A DNA stretch of 64,000 nt from Vicugna pacos (GCF_048564905.1 NC_132998.1:64614484-64678483), one strand, 5' to 3'; shown: positions 45,750 through 57,289, counted from the first letter of the stretch. Notes: a model not told the origin generated them from the sequence alone. Made by a program: numbers and translations.

Positions 45750-47335
45750 CGCATCACTTCCCTCTGAGCAATGCAAAACAACAGTAAACAGCATGAGAGA
45801 CGGTCAGCGCCTCGGCTGGTCATGGGAGTGAAAGGGAAAATACTGATGCAGCGTTTTTGCTTAGATTGTAATGTTAAGCTGACAGTACCAAGCCTCCGTC
45901 ATCTCTAGTTCCAGGCACTTGCGTTTGCTCACAGACAGTCGCTAGGTTAGCGGGGGTGGTGGTGAGAGGACCACTCCTGTCTCCCCCCTTGATTTCCAGA
46001 CCCACGCATTACGGCTCGGGGAGAAGCACCACACAGCAGGCCGACTTACAGCATAACCGCGTTCTACAAGGAGCACCCCATCCTTTCAGGACGCTGAATC
46101 CCACTGCACCAGAACTGAGAATTCAGTGTGCCGTCCTCCCTCTCAGTCAGGCTGCCTACTTCCGGACGGATGGCCGAGCGTGGGGTAAGACCAGGAAAGT
46201 CCGCGGGCAGGAGCCCTTGGCTGCGCTCTTTGCTATGAAAGGAGTTTCCCGACCAGATGCAGGGCTGGGAGGCGGGCCAGGCGGGTGGGTACTGCATTCT
46301 GTGAGCCCATGAACGATGGGGAGGGCAGAGGCGTTCCAGGTAGGGGAGGAAAATCTGTATCCAGAGAACGTGTGTGCTCCTGTGAGGACGAATCTGTGCC
46401 TCCTCAGCAGTGGGAGATGACGGGAGAGGTCCAGTGTAGTCAACCTGTCTCCAGGTGGCCCATCTGTCCCCCCAGGGATTGGCTCAAACCCCAGGGGGCC
46501 GCAGGCATGGCCTCAGGGCAAGGGGGCACGGGACAGGGGCGGTGCCAGGTGGGCCTGGGACACCTGCTCGTGCTGCCCGAGCCCAGTCTCTTGCACCCAC
46601 TTCCGCTCAGCAGTGGGTGCTGCTGCCACCCCCCGTCGTGCTAGGTGGGCCCGGCAGCCCCCAGTTGACTGGGAGGTCCCCACAGGCGGGGCGGAAGGCA
46701 TCTGCGTGCTGTCGAATCCTTCAGGGTATCAGGACTTTCCTAGTAAATCCGTCGATTGTTGGTAAAGCCTGGAAGAATTTGGGCTAGAAGTTACTGTTTT
46801 GAGTCCAGAGGAGGACTAAGCAGATTTTCCACAGGCGAGGGTCTGCAGATTCATTCTCGGTGCACAGCTGCTCTGTTATAAAGAGTTTTCTTTCTGCTAA
46901 AGTTTTACCTGTGTCACGCCCCCAGTCACTTCAAACACCAGCCAAAGGGCGCACAGGCTTCTTGACACAACCTCTATATCCCCCCACATTTGCCCCGTCC
47001 AATTGTAACTCTTATTGCCTCCTGCAGTTGCCCTGCCCCAGAGCCAGTCCATGAGGGGACAGTATAAGAACACGCGTAACCACAGCACCAGGAAGAGCTG
47101 GGTGACGTGTCTGAGGCAGGCAGAGGGCCGTGCGGGAGCGCAGGGAGGGGCGGGTCAGGTTCTGGCTGGGGACCGGGGGGAGGCCGAGGGAAGAGGCGGC
47201 CCTCATCATGGGCCTGGAATAAAGGACTGGGGCCTGGACGGTGGAAAGGCTGGTGGAAGCGAGAGAGCTGCCGGCACAGATGCAGGGAACGGGCAGCGCG
47301 GGGCTCGTCAGTGGGACACCAGATGGACCTCTGCT
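45750..47335. other. Unassigned, increasingly GC-rich DNA
   Basis: No supported gene. 46,860-47,060 has a mildly LTR-like look ('ctcttattgcctcctgcagt') but no polyA or end motif. The frames on both strands are featureless. Confidence 0.4.
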
Positions 47336-47339
47336 TGTA

Positions 47340-47505
47340 TCAGAGTATTCATTCATTCAATCATTCCCTCATTTATTTCTTCACAGGTATTTACTGAGAT
47401 CCTAGTGTGTGTGAGACCCATGCTAGGCAGCCCTAATAAAATGGTTAATAAGACTGGCAAAACCTCTGGCCTCATGGATCTCACAGTCAGCAGGGAAGAT
47501 GGACA
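47340..47505 (-). repeat. LINE L2 3' end, antisense
   Basis: 'ttcattcattcaatcattcc', 'ggtatttactgagatcctag', 'gagacccatgctaggcag' and 'ggcctcatggatctcacag' match the antisense L2 tail ('tcattcattcaacaaatatt', 'tactatgtgccaggcactg', 'ctcatggagcttacag'). Confidence 0.8.
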
Positions 47506-47599
47506 CTGTTTTCTAAAATCCCACTGTTCATCGTAAAACCAAGCATGAGAAGAGCCACGGCGCACGGAGCTACCAGGGGCTGTTGGAGATGAACCGCTC

Positions 47600-47815
47600 T
47601 GGATGGGAGAAGTAGCTGGCAATTTGGAAGCAGACGGATTTGGGTTTGAAATCTGGCTCCTCATTTGCCAGCCCTGTAATCTTGGCAAGGTTCTCTCTGA
47701 GCTCGCGTCTCGGCGGTGCTCCCGTGGATAGCATCTCTTTGCGTTGCTGTTAAGAGGACTCGGGAAGACAACGCATCTGATTTGCCTGGCACAAACACGG
47801 CACCAACAACAGTCC
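47600..47815 (+). repeat. SINE MIR, sense
   Basis: 'ggaagcagacggatttgggt', 'ttgaaatctggctcctcatt', 'gccagccctgtaatcttggc' and 'aaggttctctctgagc' give the MIR core in sense, and 'ttgcctggcacaaac' marks the 3' part. Confidence 0.85.
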
Positions 47816-47819
47816 TTCT

Positions 47820-48985
47820 CCTGTGTCGCTACGTGCAGTTGCTCTTACTTGTGAGGAGATGCTCAGATACCCGCCTCCTTCCAGGAGCTCAGACGCGTGG
47901 ACAGGGTGAGTTATCTGGGCACATACTCGGTTTAGAGCTTCTTTACAAAAGGAGAGGAAAAGCTAATCTCCCTGTGACGGGAATTTCTCAGCCTTCTTTG
48001 GATGCAACCCGTGCTGAGAGGTGCCAGCAGCGGAGTGTTAGAAACAAGAGCGTGCAGGGCCCCAGACCTGGTGTCCGGCTCGCCATCTCGGGTGTGCTGT
48101 GGAAGCGTCCAGCTGTGGGGAGGGGTGAGGCCGGCCCAGAAATGTGAGGGCAGGGCCTTCTGCTGACCTGGCGCTGGAGCTCAGTCTTGAGAAACAAAGG
48201 AGTTTCTGGGTGAGTGCATCAGATGAGGGGACACCCGGCTGGACCCCAGGCACGCCGCAGAAGGCCAGGGTAGGAGAGCCCGGCATCAGTGCAGCTTCTC
48301 CTAAGAGCCAGCTGCAGACCTTGTGCGAGGCCGGCTGGGGGGTGGGCCGGTCCACGGATCCCACGGTCCTGGCAGCACCCTGTGGACCTTAGATACGAGG
48401 GTGAGTCCCAGGGAGACAGGCTGGAGAATCAGTTCAAATCCACTCAGTCTGTCCCTCCTTCATGTCATCAACAAAGGGAGAGCCTGGGTGGAGCCCCTGA
48501 GAAGTGAGCTGGGCCAACGTCAGACCCCCTCCTGTCCCTGCGACCCGAAGCCTGGTGTCCCAGGTGTCCCAGGCAGGCCAGGAGTGCGGTTCTGAGATGT
48601 TGACAGAGAGACACTCGCCCCTGTGACTGTCTCAAGGGGCCAAAGAAAATGAAATGGCCCATTTGTACTCAAAGATTTCAGAACGTGAGCGCTCTCCTAA
48701 ATCGCCCTGCACGGAGCGCTTCCACAGGGCACGAGGGGAGGAATCTCCTGGCCCGCATCCCGCAGAGCGGGGGTCGGGGAGGGCACGTCAGTGAAGGTAC
48801 AGGGTTGAGACGCTCCTCTCAGCTGCTCCCGTCCCCGGGCCACTGGCTTCAAGTAGGATCCCCGTCTCCTCTCCGAACATGAGAGATTTCAGGGAAATTT
48901 GCGTGGCTGAGCGCCCGGTCGGCCCCGGCTCCAGCAGGGCGGCCCTGAGCCCGGCCCTCCACCTCTGGCCCCATCCCGGTGTCGG
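47820..48985. other. GC-rich DNA without recognised gene
   Basis: No supported exon or repeat. Overlapping chance frames of up to about 108 codons are present on both strands. Confidence 0.45.
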
Positions 48986-48989
48986 CACA

Positions 48990-49215
48990 CAGGTGAGAGG
49001 TGGGTGAGTCATTGTCTCCGCTGGAATTTAGGTCGGGCCCTGAGCCCCGCTCTTTAATTCTGGGTGAGTCAGGAGAAGTTGAGAGGTGAACACCCGTGTA
49101 ATGGGAGCATGATTTATTGCTGGTGTGAGTCATACTTGAGGTGCATTTAAAGGGAGAAAAAAACCCAGGATGGGGGAAATTGAATTAACTCACTACAGAG
49201 CTCAGTTAAAATGCA
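48990..49215. promoter_or_regulatory. Candidate regulatory block with repeated TGAGTCA words
   Basis: GTGAGTCA-type AP-1/MAF half-palindromes occur at about 49,004, 49,063 and 49,125 ('ggtgagtcattg', 'gggtgagtcagg', 'gtgtgagtcat'). They are accompanied by 'gtaatgggagcatgattta' and 'gaattaactcac'. Three TGAGTCA words in 130 bases is unusual. The block is otherwise non-repetitive. Function is inference. Confidence 0.4.
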
Positions 49216-49477
49216 GTGAGGCTGGGAGGGAGCTGGGGGGCGCTGGACAGAGCAGGGGGCTCGCCCCTGATCAGACAGGTGGTGAGCGAGCGGGCGGGTG
49301 GGGCCGGGGCTCAGGAAGCCGGCGGGCGGGCTGCAGCGGAGCCGAGAGCACCCGGGGGGATCTGGCATCACATTTCTGGATCCTCTGGAGGTTCTGCGTC
49401 CTTTGCTCCGTGTTTCCATGTTGCATAGCTGATCTTTTCCACGGGACTTCAGTGTTGACACTATCAATTTCTCTCTG

Positions 49478-49560
49478 GAGACAAGAAAACTGAGGGAAAG
49501 CAGAAATCACTTATCTGGGCCACAGAGCTCACAGGCGAAGAGCTCAGCATTGCTGAGGGA
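49478..49560 (-). repeat. Possible MIR remnant, antisense
   Basis: 'agacaagaaaactgagggaa', 'atcacttatctgggccacag' and 'agctcacaggcgaag' loosely follow the antisense MIR ('gaggaaactgaggcacagag', 'aacttgcccaaggtcacaca'). Confidence 0.45.
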
Positions 49561-49839
49561 CGTCCCCCTCAGAGACCTGGCTCTGTGCATGCCCGATGGG
49601 CTCCCGCCTTCCCGCTTCGTTCTCTCAGTTCTTCCCGGGCACTTGTGTGGTCGTCTCATTGAAGTCCTTTCCCACCTGTCCCTCTGTGAGAGCTAACCCG
49701 TTACCTCCTGGCCTGGGCTCTGAACTGCTCCTGTTGTGACAGGGACAGTGGGAGGCCGTGGGAGCTCTGAGCTGTGTGGTGCCACCTCCTGACCCAGGCA
49801 CCTCGGGAAACAGCAGAGTCCAGCCGAGACCACTGAGGT

Positions 49840-49968
49840 GTTGGGCCCTGATGGACTGGAATTCGAGTCTTGGCCCCTCCACCCACAAGGGTTAGTTGTG
49901 GTCCAGAAATGGAAGCTCCCTGAGCCCCAGTTGGCTCACCTATAAAAGGATGATGATTGTAGAATAAG
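49840..49968 (+). repeat. SINE MIR, sense
   Basis: 'gactggaattcgagtcttgg', 'cctgagccccagttggctca' and 'cctataaaaggatgatgatt' match the sense MIR words ('ggttcgaatcccggctct', 'tgcctcagtttcctcatc', 'tgtaaaatggggataat'). Confidence 0.8.
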
Positions 49969-49982
49969 AATTAATAATATAA

Positions 49983-50655
49983 TACTATGGATAACAGTAT
50001 GGCGAGTCCTTAACAAACTAAAAATAGAATTATCGTTTGATCCAGCAATCCTGCTCCTGAGTACAGATCTGGAGAAACTTTAACTTCAAAAGGTACATGC
50101 ATGCAGCCATGCGTGTAAGATACATGAAAGCAACCTAAACATCCGTTGACAGATGAATAGATAAAGAAGTTGTGAGACACACACACATATATACACACAA
50201 TGGAGTATTACTCAGCTATGAAAAAGAATGAAATAATGCCATTTGCAGCAACATGGAAGGACCTGGAGATCATCAAACTAAGTGAAGTAAGCCAGTTAGA
50301 GAAAGACACATATCATATGATATCACTTACATGTGGAATCTAAAAAAATGACATGAGTGAACTTATATGTAAAACAGAAAAAGACTCAGACATAGAAAAC
50401 AATCTTATGGTTATTACGAAGGAAAGGAGTGGGTAGGAGTCTGGGATTTGCAGATACAAACTACTCTATGCGGAATAGATAAACAGCAAGATCCTACTGT
50501 GCAGCACAGGGAACTATATTCAATACCCTGTAATGGCCTATAATGAGGAAAAAACATGAAAAGGAATATATACGTGCGTAACTGAATCACGATGTTGTAC
50601 ACCAGAGACTAACACTACATTGTAAATCAACTCTATTGCGATAATAAAATAATAA
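49983..50655 (+). repeat. LINE L1, 5'-truncated ungulate-type copy
   Basis: The sense L1 ORF2 end and 3'UTR follow the consensus closely: 'ggcgagtccttaacaaacta', 'aatggagtattactcagcta', 'aataatgccatttgcagcaa', 'gtgaagtaagccagttagag', 'ataacttacatgtggaatct'-like text, 'agcacagggaactatattca' and 'acattgtaaatcaactctat'. It ends in an AATAAAATAATAAAA tail at about 50,650. It is 5' truncated near 49,983, right beside a MIR. It is among the youngest repeats in the window. Confidence 0.93.
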
Positions 50656-50969
50656 AATGATATTACCGCCGTAAGGACTTTGCACTCCACGTGTCCTTCT
50701 GCGGCCCGGCTGGGTCCCACACGCACTTGCACCATCAACCCCGGTCCAGGAGGGGGTGTGACCCCCGCGTGCAGCTGACACAGCTGAGTCTCAGGCAGGC
50801 TGACGCTGTCCGTGTCCCCACGGAGCCCTGGTGGAGGGGGAGGGAAGCCAGGATGCCCCCTGTCCTGGGGGCAGGGCACCCACCTCCCAGGGGCTGGGGG
50901 CTCAAACAGGGTGGTGAGCGCCCATGCGCTCTCTGCGTGCAATGAAAAATACGTGACTGACAAACGTAG

Positions 50970-51110
50970 CTGGCGGCGCTTCTCAGCCTCCGCCAGACTG
51001 TCTCAAACCCCTGGCGCCGTGTTAAAATGCACGATCTGGCCTCGGCCAGGGTGGCCTCTGAAACTGCCCTTCTAACCGCGTCCAGCCAGAGCCGTGCTGT
51101 GGGGAGGGGG
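50970..51110. repeat. Possible hAT-Charlie (MER20/MER3-like) remnant
   Basis: 'gcgcttctcagcctccgcc', 'gttaaaatgcacgatctggc' and 'ctgaaactgcccttctaacc' loosely recall non-autonomous hAT elements ('ggttctcaaccttggc', 'aaaatgcagattctgg', 'tgcatttctaacaagctcc'). Terminal repeats are not visible. Confidence 0.35.
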
Positions 51111-51985
51111 GTCTCTGTGAGCCGGGCGTTCCTCATGTGACATGTGATACGTGAGTTGTTTGGGCTAATTCCGGGGGCTGCGGACCGGGAGGTAACGGGC
51201 CATCTCTGCAGAAGGTGGCCTTGGGTCATCCCCCCACCTGTCAGCTTTGCCCTGCCCAGAGCAAATGGTCACTGCTGCCCAGGCCTTCCAAACTCTCCCT
51301 TCGCACCTCATCCTGGATGCGCGGACCCCATCCCACCCTCCTCACGGGGCCGGCTCTGGGATCCGGGCAGAGCTCTCTGCAGCCGCCCGCCCGGGGGTAG
51401 GGAGGCCTGGGAGGACGGCCGGGGGTCCCACCACCCTCCCTGGGGATCAGTGGGGCGGGGCCGGCGGATGCTTTTCAAGTGCATCCCCCCGGGCTGCTTT
51501 GTCCTGCCAGGCTCCTGCCCCAACTTACAGAGAACCCGGGCTTCGCACCCATCCCGTCCAAGTCAGGGGAAGACGCGTGTGTGCGTGTACGCGTGTGTGT
51601 AAACATGCCCGTGTGACGGCGCACAGGGGCCTGAGAGCCGCCCCTGCCCACACCTGTGCAGGAGCAGGAGGATGATCTCTCGGGAGTTTACAAGTGTCTT
51701 TCTTCATTCCCTGCTCTGGTGACTGCGAGTCAGTCCATATCCCGCCCGAGGAGAGAAGTGCAGTGTTTGCTTCCTTCCCCCCTTCCTTTCTTCCCCACTT
51801 CCTTCCTCCTGTGCTTACTAGCCTGGAGGTTTACTCAGCGCAACTGCTGTTTTATTTTTTGAAACAAAATAAATGTTCTTTGCTTTTCTCCATCCCCACT
51901 AATTGTGATTTATATGAGTTTAAAAGTCTTCCGTTCCAGCATTTATATCTGGAAGCCGTAAATCTTAGGAGGTAGCTTTATCTCA
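51110..51985. other. GC-rich then AT-richer unassigned DNA
   Basis: No supported gene. A CpG/GT-rich stretch ('gacgcgtgtgtgcgtgtacg') lies at about 51,572. From 51,760 to 51,820 there is a CT-rich low-complexity run. Confidence 0.4.
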
Positions 51986-51987
51986 GC

Positions 51988-52050
51988 CACACACACATAC
52001 ACACACACCACACACACCCCATCTCACACACACACCCCACACCACACCCC
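51988..52050 (+). repeat. CA-rich imperfect microsatellite
   Basis: CACACA blocks are broken by CATA, CCA and CCCC units over about 60 bases. Confidence 0.9.
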
Positions 52051-52514
52051 TCTTAATCCCAAAGCTGTTCCTCGGGTCTGCACTCCTGCTCTTTCCAGAG
52101 CAGGCGGGGAGCAGAGAACATGTTGATGCCATTTTGAGATGGGAAGGTGAGACCACATACTGGCAGCCCCATGGCTGGGATACAAGCCTCCAGATCCAGA
52201 CTTTTTTCTCTCTGCCCAGAAATCTGGCCTAGAACTGAAGGCGGGGTCAGTGGTTTCTCATTAACAAACGCGATCCAGCTTCAGCCTTCACCTGATTGGA
52301 CGAGGCCCACCCACACCATGGAGGGCAACCTGCGCTTCTCAAAGTTTACTGATGACAGATGTTAATCACAGCTGAAAAATATTTCACAGTCACACCTAGA
52401 CTGGTGTTCAACCAAACGTCTGGGCACCACAGCCCAGCCAAGCTGTCACATGGAAAGAACCATCACAATGTGTGCAGCCCTTGGGACAGTGCCACGCTGA
52501 CAGGGCAGGCGCCG

Positions 52515-52800
52515 TACTTTAGGGATTATTTGTAGCTGTCACCGAGGGAATGCTCCTTGCCTACTGAGTTGCGTAAGAGCCTTAATCATTTAAAGTGTTC
52601 AAGGAGTCAGGCCACTGACATTGAGAACCGAAAACAAGCTGTGCACACAATTGTCGAGTATTTCAGGACGACCAAAGTCTTGCTGAAGAAAGTAATATTT
52701 AGTCTGGATCACGCACTCATTAAAGTCCCTCCTGGTCCTGATTTCTATGATTCCATTGTTTTATGAGGCTTTTTAAACACAAAGCTGCATTTTGGCGTAC
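52515..52800. promoter_or_regulatory. Candidate conserved non-coding block
   Basis: Balanced, non-repetitive sequence in GC-rich DNA, with words such as 'ccttaatcatttaaagtg', 'gtaatatttagtc', 'actcattaaagtcc' and 'tgaacaaaggaaacc' (a SOX-like ACAAAG). A 69-codon frame crosses it without a domain. Conservation and function are inferred from appearance only. Confidence 0.35.
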
Positions 52801-53383
52801 TGAACAAAGGAAACCTGTGAGATTATAGACACGGGTGAGGATTTCTACGTGGAAGCACTGCTTTTGCGAGTCTGTGCTCCAGCGTGGGCACACACGGCCC
52901 CCCGGCCGGAGCTTCTTCCTCCCGACGCTGTGATGCCCGTCTGTGAGGATGAGCAGGGGGACTCGTCCAGAAGTCCTGTTTGCACGTGAAGCAGTGCCTC
53001 ACGGAGCTGGTTTTTCTGCAAAGATAAAACAACTGCCAGGGACATGGGTGGAGATCCTTGTGACTTTTCTCTTTCAGACTTCCAAAAATGTTGAACAAAA
53101 TCAGCAATATTGGTACATTTGTTATACTTTTCCATCCTGTTTGTTCAGAGAAACTACTTTTTCTCGCCCTAATCACTGCACAGGGAAACTTCCACAGCAG
53201 GCTTTCCCGGAGGAGAGTGAAGCTGGCAGCGTGTGTCTTTCTGCGTAGCTGCGGATGACCCTCGGAGGCTGGTGTGGGAGGAGTGGGTGTTTCTAACCAG
53301 CCAGACGGGGCTTCAGAATATATAAAGCCACTTGGGAAGTATTACTTATTATTGCTGAAAGCATTGCCTATACTTAGAGTAAA

Positions 53384-53485
53384 GAAGGGGAGTGGGGAGC
53401 ACGTGGCTAGCAAGGACAAGGTCCTGGGTTCAGTCCCCAGCACCTCTGTTAAAAATAAATAAGAAAATAAATCTAATTACCTTCA
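53384..53485 (+). repeat. Camelid tRNA-derived SINE (vic-1-like), partial
   Basis: GTCCTGGGTTCAGTCCCCAG at 53,421-53,440 contains the tRNA B-box form typical of the camelid vic-1 SINE. It is followed by 'cacctctgttaaaaataaat' and 'aataaatctaattacc', the expected tail. The head (A-box side) is shortened: 'ggctagcaaggacaag' stands where the family has a longer stretch. This is the main lineage marker in the window. It is the only such SINE I found in 64 kb. Confidence 0.85.
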
Positions 53486-53489
53486 AATT

Positions 53490-55435
53490 TTTTAAAATAA
53501 AGTAAATTAATGCTTGCTAATGTTGGACAAAATTTAATTGAAAAAGATTACCAGTAAGTGGTACGAATTTCATAAATATATCTTACATATTTGAATGACT
53601 TCCTCATTCAGATTATGTTCCTTGACGCAAGATGAGGCAATATGATGTTTTCCTAACTCCGAAACTCTCATATAAAATGGATGGAAATACACCAGTACAC
53701 TTTGGAGGGCTTCTCAAATTCCCCATACTTATGCAGAAATGGGTAGGCTTCTGTGTCCTTTTGGAAGACAAAGTGGAAGAGCAAAAGCCCGCAGGCATTT
53801 TCCTGATAGCCCTTTGATACAGCAAAGAGATTTGAAATCTTTAAAAACTACGTATTTGTGTTAAGAAATAGTTGCGTTTTAGGCTGTGCACATTGAACAC
53901 TGAGTAAATAATTATTTTACAGTTTTTTTTTTTTGGCAGCTTACTGAGACACAGCTCTAACAAACTGCAAAGGGCGGATGGGACAAATCTAGTATACAAA
54001 AGCCAAGACTGTGGTTTTTCTCTTCTGTCAATTTCATCACGCACACTTAGGAGAAATCTCAAATCATTGATGTAAAGGGCTGAGGTTGTTTAAAAGCACA
54101 AATACAGGTGGACAGATCTCTATCCATCTAGCTCCCCGTCACCACCCACAAACACGCATTCCACAGAAGACCTGCAGGTGAATGCGGGGGACACCGGGTG
54201 GACCGTGTGTGCCTTGCACACAAGAGGGCTGTGACACTCAGCACAGGCCACTGAGAAGACGGAAGGTCCCAGCCGAGTACCTGAGAACTGAGGGTCCATG
54301 GGTCTGGTGAAACGAGCAGGTCGAGGCTGGAGTCAGGCGGCATGTCTGACACCGGCTCGCCTGTACCGATCAGAGCCCCCTGGGTTCCTGATGAACAACC
54401 CGCCATCTCCAGCGGCGTCTGCTGCGGGCAGGGACTCGCTTCCCTAGGGCCCTGGAGAGGCCAGGCGCGCACGCAGGCGCAAGCAGCGCTGCCGGGTGCC
54501 GGCTTGGCTTCCCTGGGATGAAACCGACTTCCCGTGCCCTCCTAGGCTGAGGGCGCGCCTCCAGCCCCAGGGGCTCCTCAGACAGCGTGTGGTCGCAGGG
54601 AAGAAAGCTGTGCCCGCACGGCCAGGTGCCAAACACGTGGCAGCCCACGCAGGCCGCCCGCGGGCTCGCCTTGGTGTGCGTCCGGGAGGCGCAGGGCTGC
54701 TGACTGGCCGCACACCTGCGGGGCCCAGCGGGGGAGGTGGCGTTGCAACTCCCGTCCTGGCAGCGGCGGCACAGCCACGCCAAGACAAGAGGGGAGGGGC
54801 TGCGGGACAGCCCAGCCCCCGAGGCCAGGCCCCGCCACGTCGCAGGCCCAGCTCGCGCTTTGGCTGCGGGGGGTTAAAGGTCAGAGACCTGGGAGTGTAG
54901 ATGTGAAGACGACACAGCCCTGCCATTCGAGGTGCTGCATTCCTAGGGAGAAGGCGTGTGAAAACTGCTCAGCACAGTGCTAAATGCTGGACAAAGTCCT
55001 CTGAGCTGACAGCACGGGGACCCGGGGCGGCCTCAGGAGCGCAGGGGCCCCCGGGGGCGTCCGGGCAGACGGAAGCTTGGGAGTGAGGGGGGTGGTGATC
55101 AGCCAGGTGGGAGGGCCGTGCCGAGGTGACAAAACACAACGAAACCTTAGGCACACAGCAGTACGTGTGCTCCCACGGTCCCCCCAAGAGCTGGTGGCCA
55201 GGGGCCAGGGCACATCCTTTATGCCGCCATCTGGGGACCAGTGCCCCTTCTGTGTCCGGGGATGGTGCCCTGCTCAGTGCGCGGCTTCAGAGGTGCTTTC
55301 TAGGGCAGGTGATGGAAGTGTCATGGCGTCACTGTTTCCCGTTGGTCAGAGGGAGCCCCGTGGCTCCACCCTCACACAGCGGGGCTCGCTGTGTGCCCAG
55401 AGGGGGAGGGCCCGAGAGGTGCTAACGCGCGGCAT
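53490..55435. other. Unassigned DNA, GC-rich after 54.1 kb
   Basis: 53,490-54,060 is AT-richer and non-repetitive. From 54,370 to 54,870 CpG density is raised, and three overlapping - strand frames of up to 160 codons run through, one of them cysteine-rich. None shows a known domain, and their overlap argues that base composition keeps them open. No exon is supported. Confidence 0.4.
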
Positions 55436-55439
55436 TATC

Positions 55440-55850
55440 TCTGGAAGACGAAGGCAGGCCATTTCAGGCAAAGGGGACAAATCAGGCAGGAAAGAGCCTG
55501 CGGTGGCAGGAGGGTGGCTGCTGTGTTTAGGGGGCGATGAGGACGGATGGGGCTGTGGGTGCAGAGGTTTGCAGGAGACAGAAGATGTGCAGCAAGTTGG
55601 CACAGAGCTGTGGGGCCCAGGAGGAGGGCTGGTTTGGATCCAGGCACCCTAATCTTGGAGAGGCAGGAAGGCGTGGCGCTGGAAGCGGTCAGGATTTTAG
55701 GAGCCAGTCACAGACGTTCTTGAAGGGAGAAAGGGGGTCTGGATTGGGGTGTCAAGACAGCGGCCACGGAGACAAGCGGATGGTTGAGAAATATTTCCAA
55801 CCTGGGAGACAGACTGGAGGCTGGAACCTGCAGGGAGAGGTCGCTTAGGA
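55440..55850 (-). repeat. LINE L2 fragment, antisense
   Basis: 'gccatttcaggcaaagggga', 'tcaggcaggaaagagcctg', 'caggattttaggagccagtc' and 'gagacagactggaggctgga' fit antisense L2 ('cattccaggcagagggaaca', 'caggaaagagcttgg', 'gcagggagaccag'). The middle part is too diverged to align by eye. Confidence 0.5.
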
Positions 55851-56469
55851 CTTGAGGAAGAGCAGCTGAGAGAATCAGTCCTGTTCCACCCCCAGGAACA
55901 ACGAGGCAAGTAGCTGGAAAAAAGACACGTGGGCAGGACGCCGACGAGAGCAGCGCCTTTGGGCCACGGCTGGCGGCTGTTCGGGTCGGCCGGCTGGCTG
56001 GGCCCTGCCCCCCAGTGTTCACCTGTCCTCTGCTTCTGAGATGGCCCGTCATCCCTGTCACTGAGCGTGCAGTCCGTGCAGCACTGACTCCCGACTTCCC
56101 GTGTGTGGCTCAGACCCCCCTGTGCGCTCCAAACGGCGGGCTGAAGTTGCCTCCTGGAAAATTCCACTCGGATGTCTCCCAAGCAGCGTTGGCTCAGTCT
56201 CTCGGAAACTTAACTCGGAAACGTCCCTCCCAGCCGTTGGGGTGACCCCACCTCCCCAGCTGCTTAAGCCACAAACTCACGAGCGTGTTTCACATCGACC
56301 GCTCCTTAAAGCCTCGTGTCAGTTAATGACTAAGTCATGCCAGTTTCCTTCCTAAATCTCCCTTCTCCTCTCTTTGTCAGCTCTGCCCACAGTGTCCTTT
56401 AGTGTCCGTCACCAAGGCTGCTCCCCTGGGCTACCCCTGCGTCCAGTCCCGCTCTCAGCCGGTGTGTTT

Positions 56470-56945
56470 TGCACGGTGCAGCCAGACCGATCCGTTAACA
56501 GTGCGACTTAACAACGCTGCCCCTGCCGTTCCTGTCTCAGGATCCCCCCCGAGGTTTCTGCCACGCCTCAGTTAAACGCCACGTTCTAACCTGGCCATAT
56601 TGTGACACGATCTGATGCCAGCTGAGTCCTCCGTTTCTCTCTGGGTTTTCCTCCTGGCTAGGTGCCAGCAACCGGAGGACCATCTTCCACTTCCCTGCAT
56701 GGCCCAGGCTCCTTCCGGCCTCAGACCCCTGGGGCGTCCCGGCCCACCTGTTTGCCATGCTCTGAAGCTCGGCACCTGTTTAACTGACTCAGCTGAAATG
56801 CCACTTCCTCCAGAAAGCCACCTCTGACCCTCCGGACCGAGGTGGGCCTAGTTCCTGCTCTTTTTTGACGTTATCCACTGACTTGCCGTTAGAAGCTCCA
56901 GGCATGAGTTTTGTCTGGAGAGTTTCCTTTCCATGGATGGTGACT
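56470..56945 (+). repeat. LINE L2 fragment
   Basis: The sense L2 order is clear toward the end: 'ctcagctgaaatgccacttc', 'ctccagaaagccacctctga' and 'ttatccactgacttgcc'. Before it, 'tggcccaggctccttccggc' and 'acagtgcgacttaacaacgc' are compatible with upstream L2. Confidence 0.75.
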
Positions 56946-57273
56946 CAGTAAAAGGACAGGGAGCGCATGTAACGTTCGCTATCACTGAACTTTAGAGTTT
57001 AAAACCAGGATTGCATATGAACGTGTTTAATACGTATTTTGTTTCGTATTTGTGGACTTAAAGGAAGACAATACAGAGATCTCATCTAGGCAGAACTAGC
57101 TGTTGCTTGTCTGCAGGAGACCTCCCAGGGGACCAGGACTGAAGTTCGGACCCTGGCTGTTTTCACCACCTTGTGAAGCTTCCGTCTTTGGGGGTTGCTG
57201 CGGGACTCGTGGGGGGCAGCAGGGCCGGGGCTGAGAGCGAGGGCTGGGGCTGAGGCGCCCCCGTCCCCATCCT

Positions 57274-57284
57274 CCCTCTGCTGG
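57274..57284 (-). promoter_or_regulatory. CTCF-like site
   Basis: CCCTCTGCTGG followed by CCA matches the reverse CTCF core. It lies just upstream of a MIR. Binding is unproven. Confidence 0.4.
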
Positions 57285-57289
57285 CCATC

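Noticed and set aside
53421-53440. tRNA B-box suggesting a tRNA gene
   Set aside because: The A-box half and cloverleaf are absent and the tail is that of the camelid SINE, so it is a SINE and not a tRNA gene.
54370-54926. Three overlapping - strand frames, one cysteine-rich
   Set aside because: Cysteine spacing fits no zinc-finger or secreted-domain pattern I know, all frames are open together in CpG-rich DNA, and no splice structure is seen.
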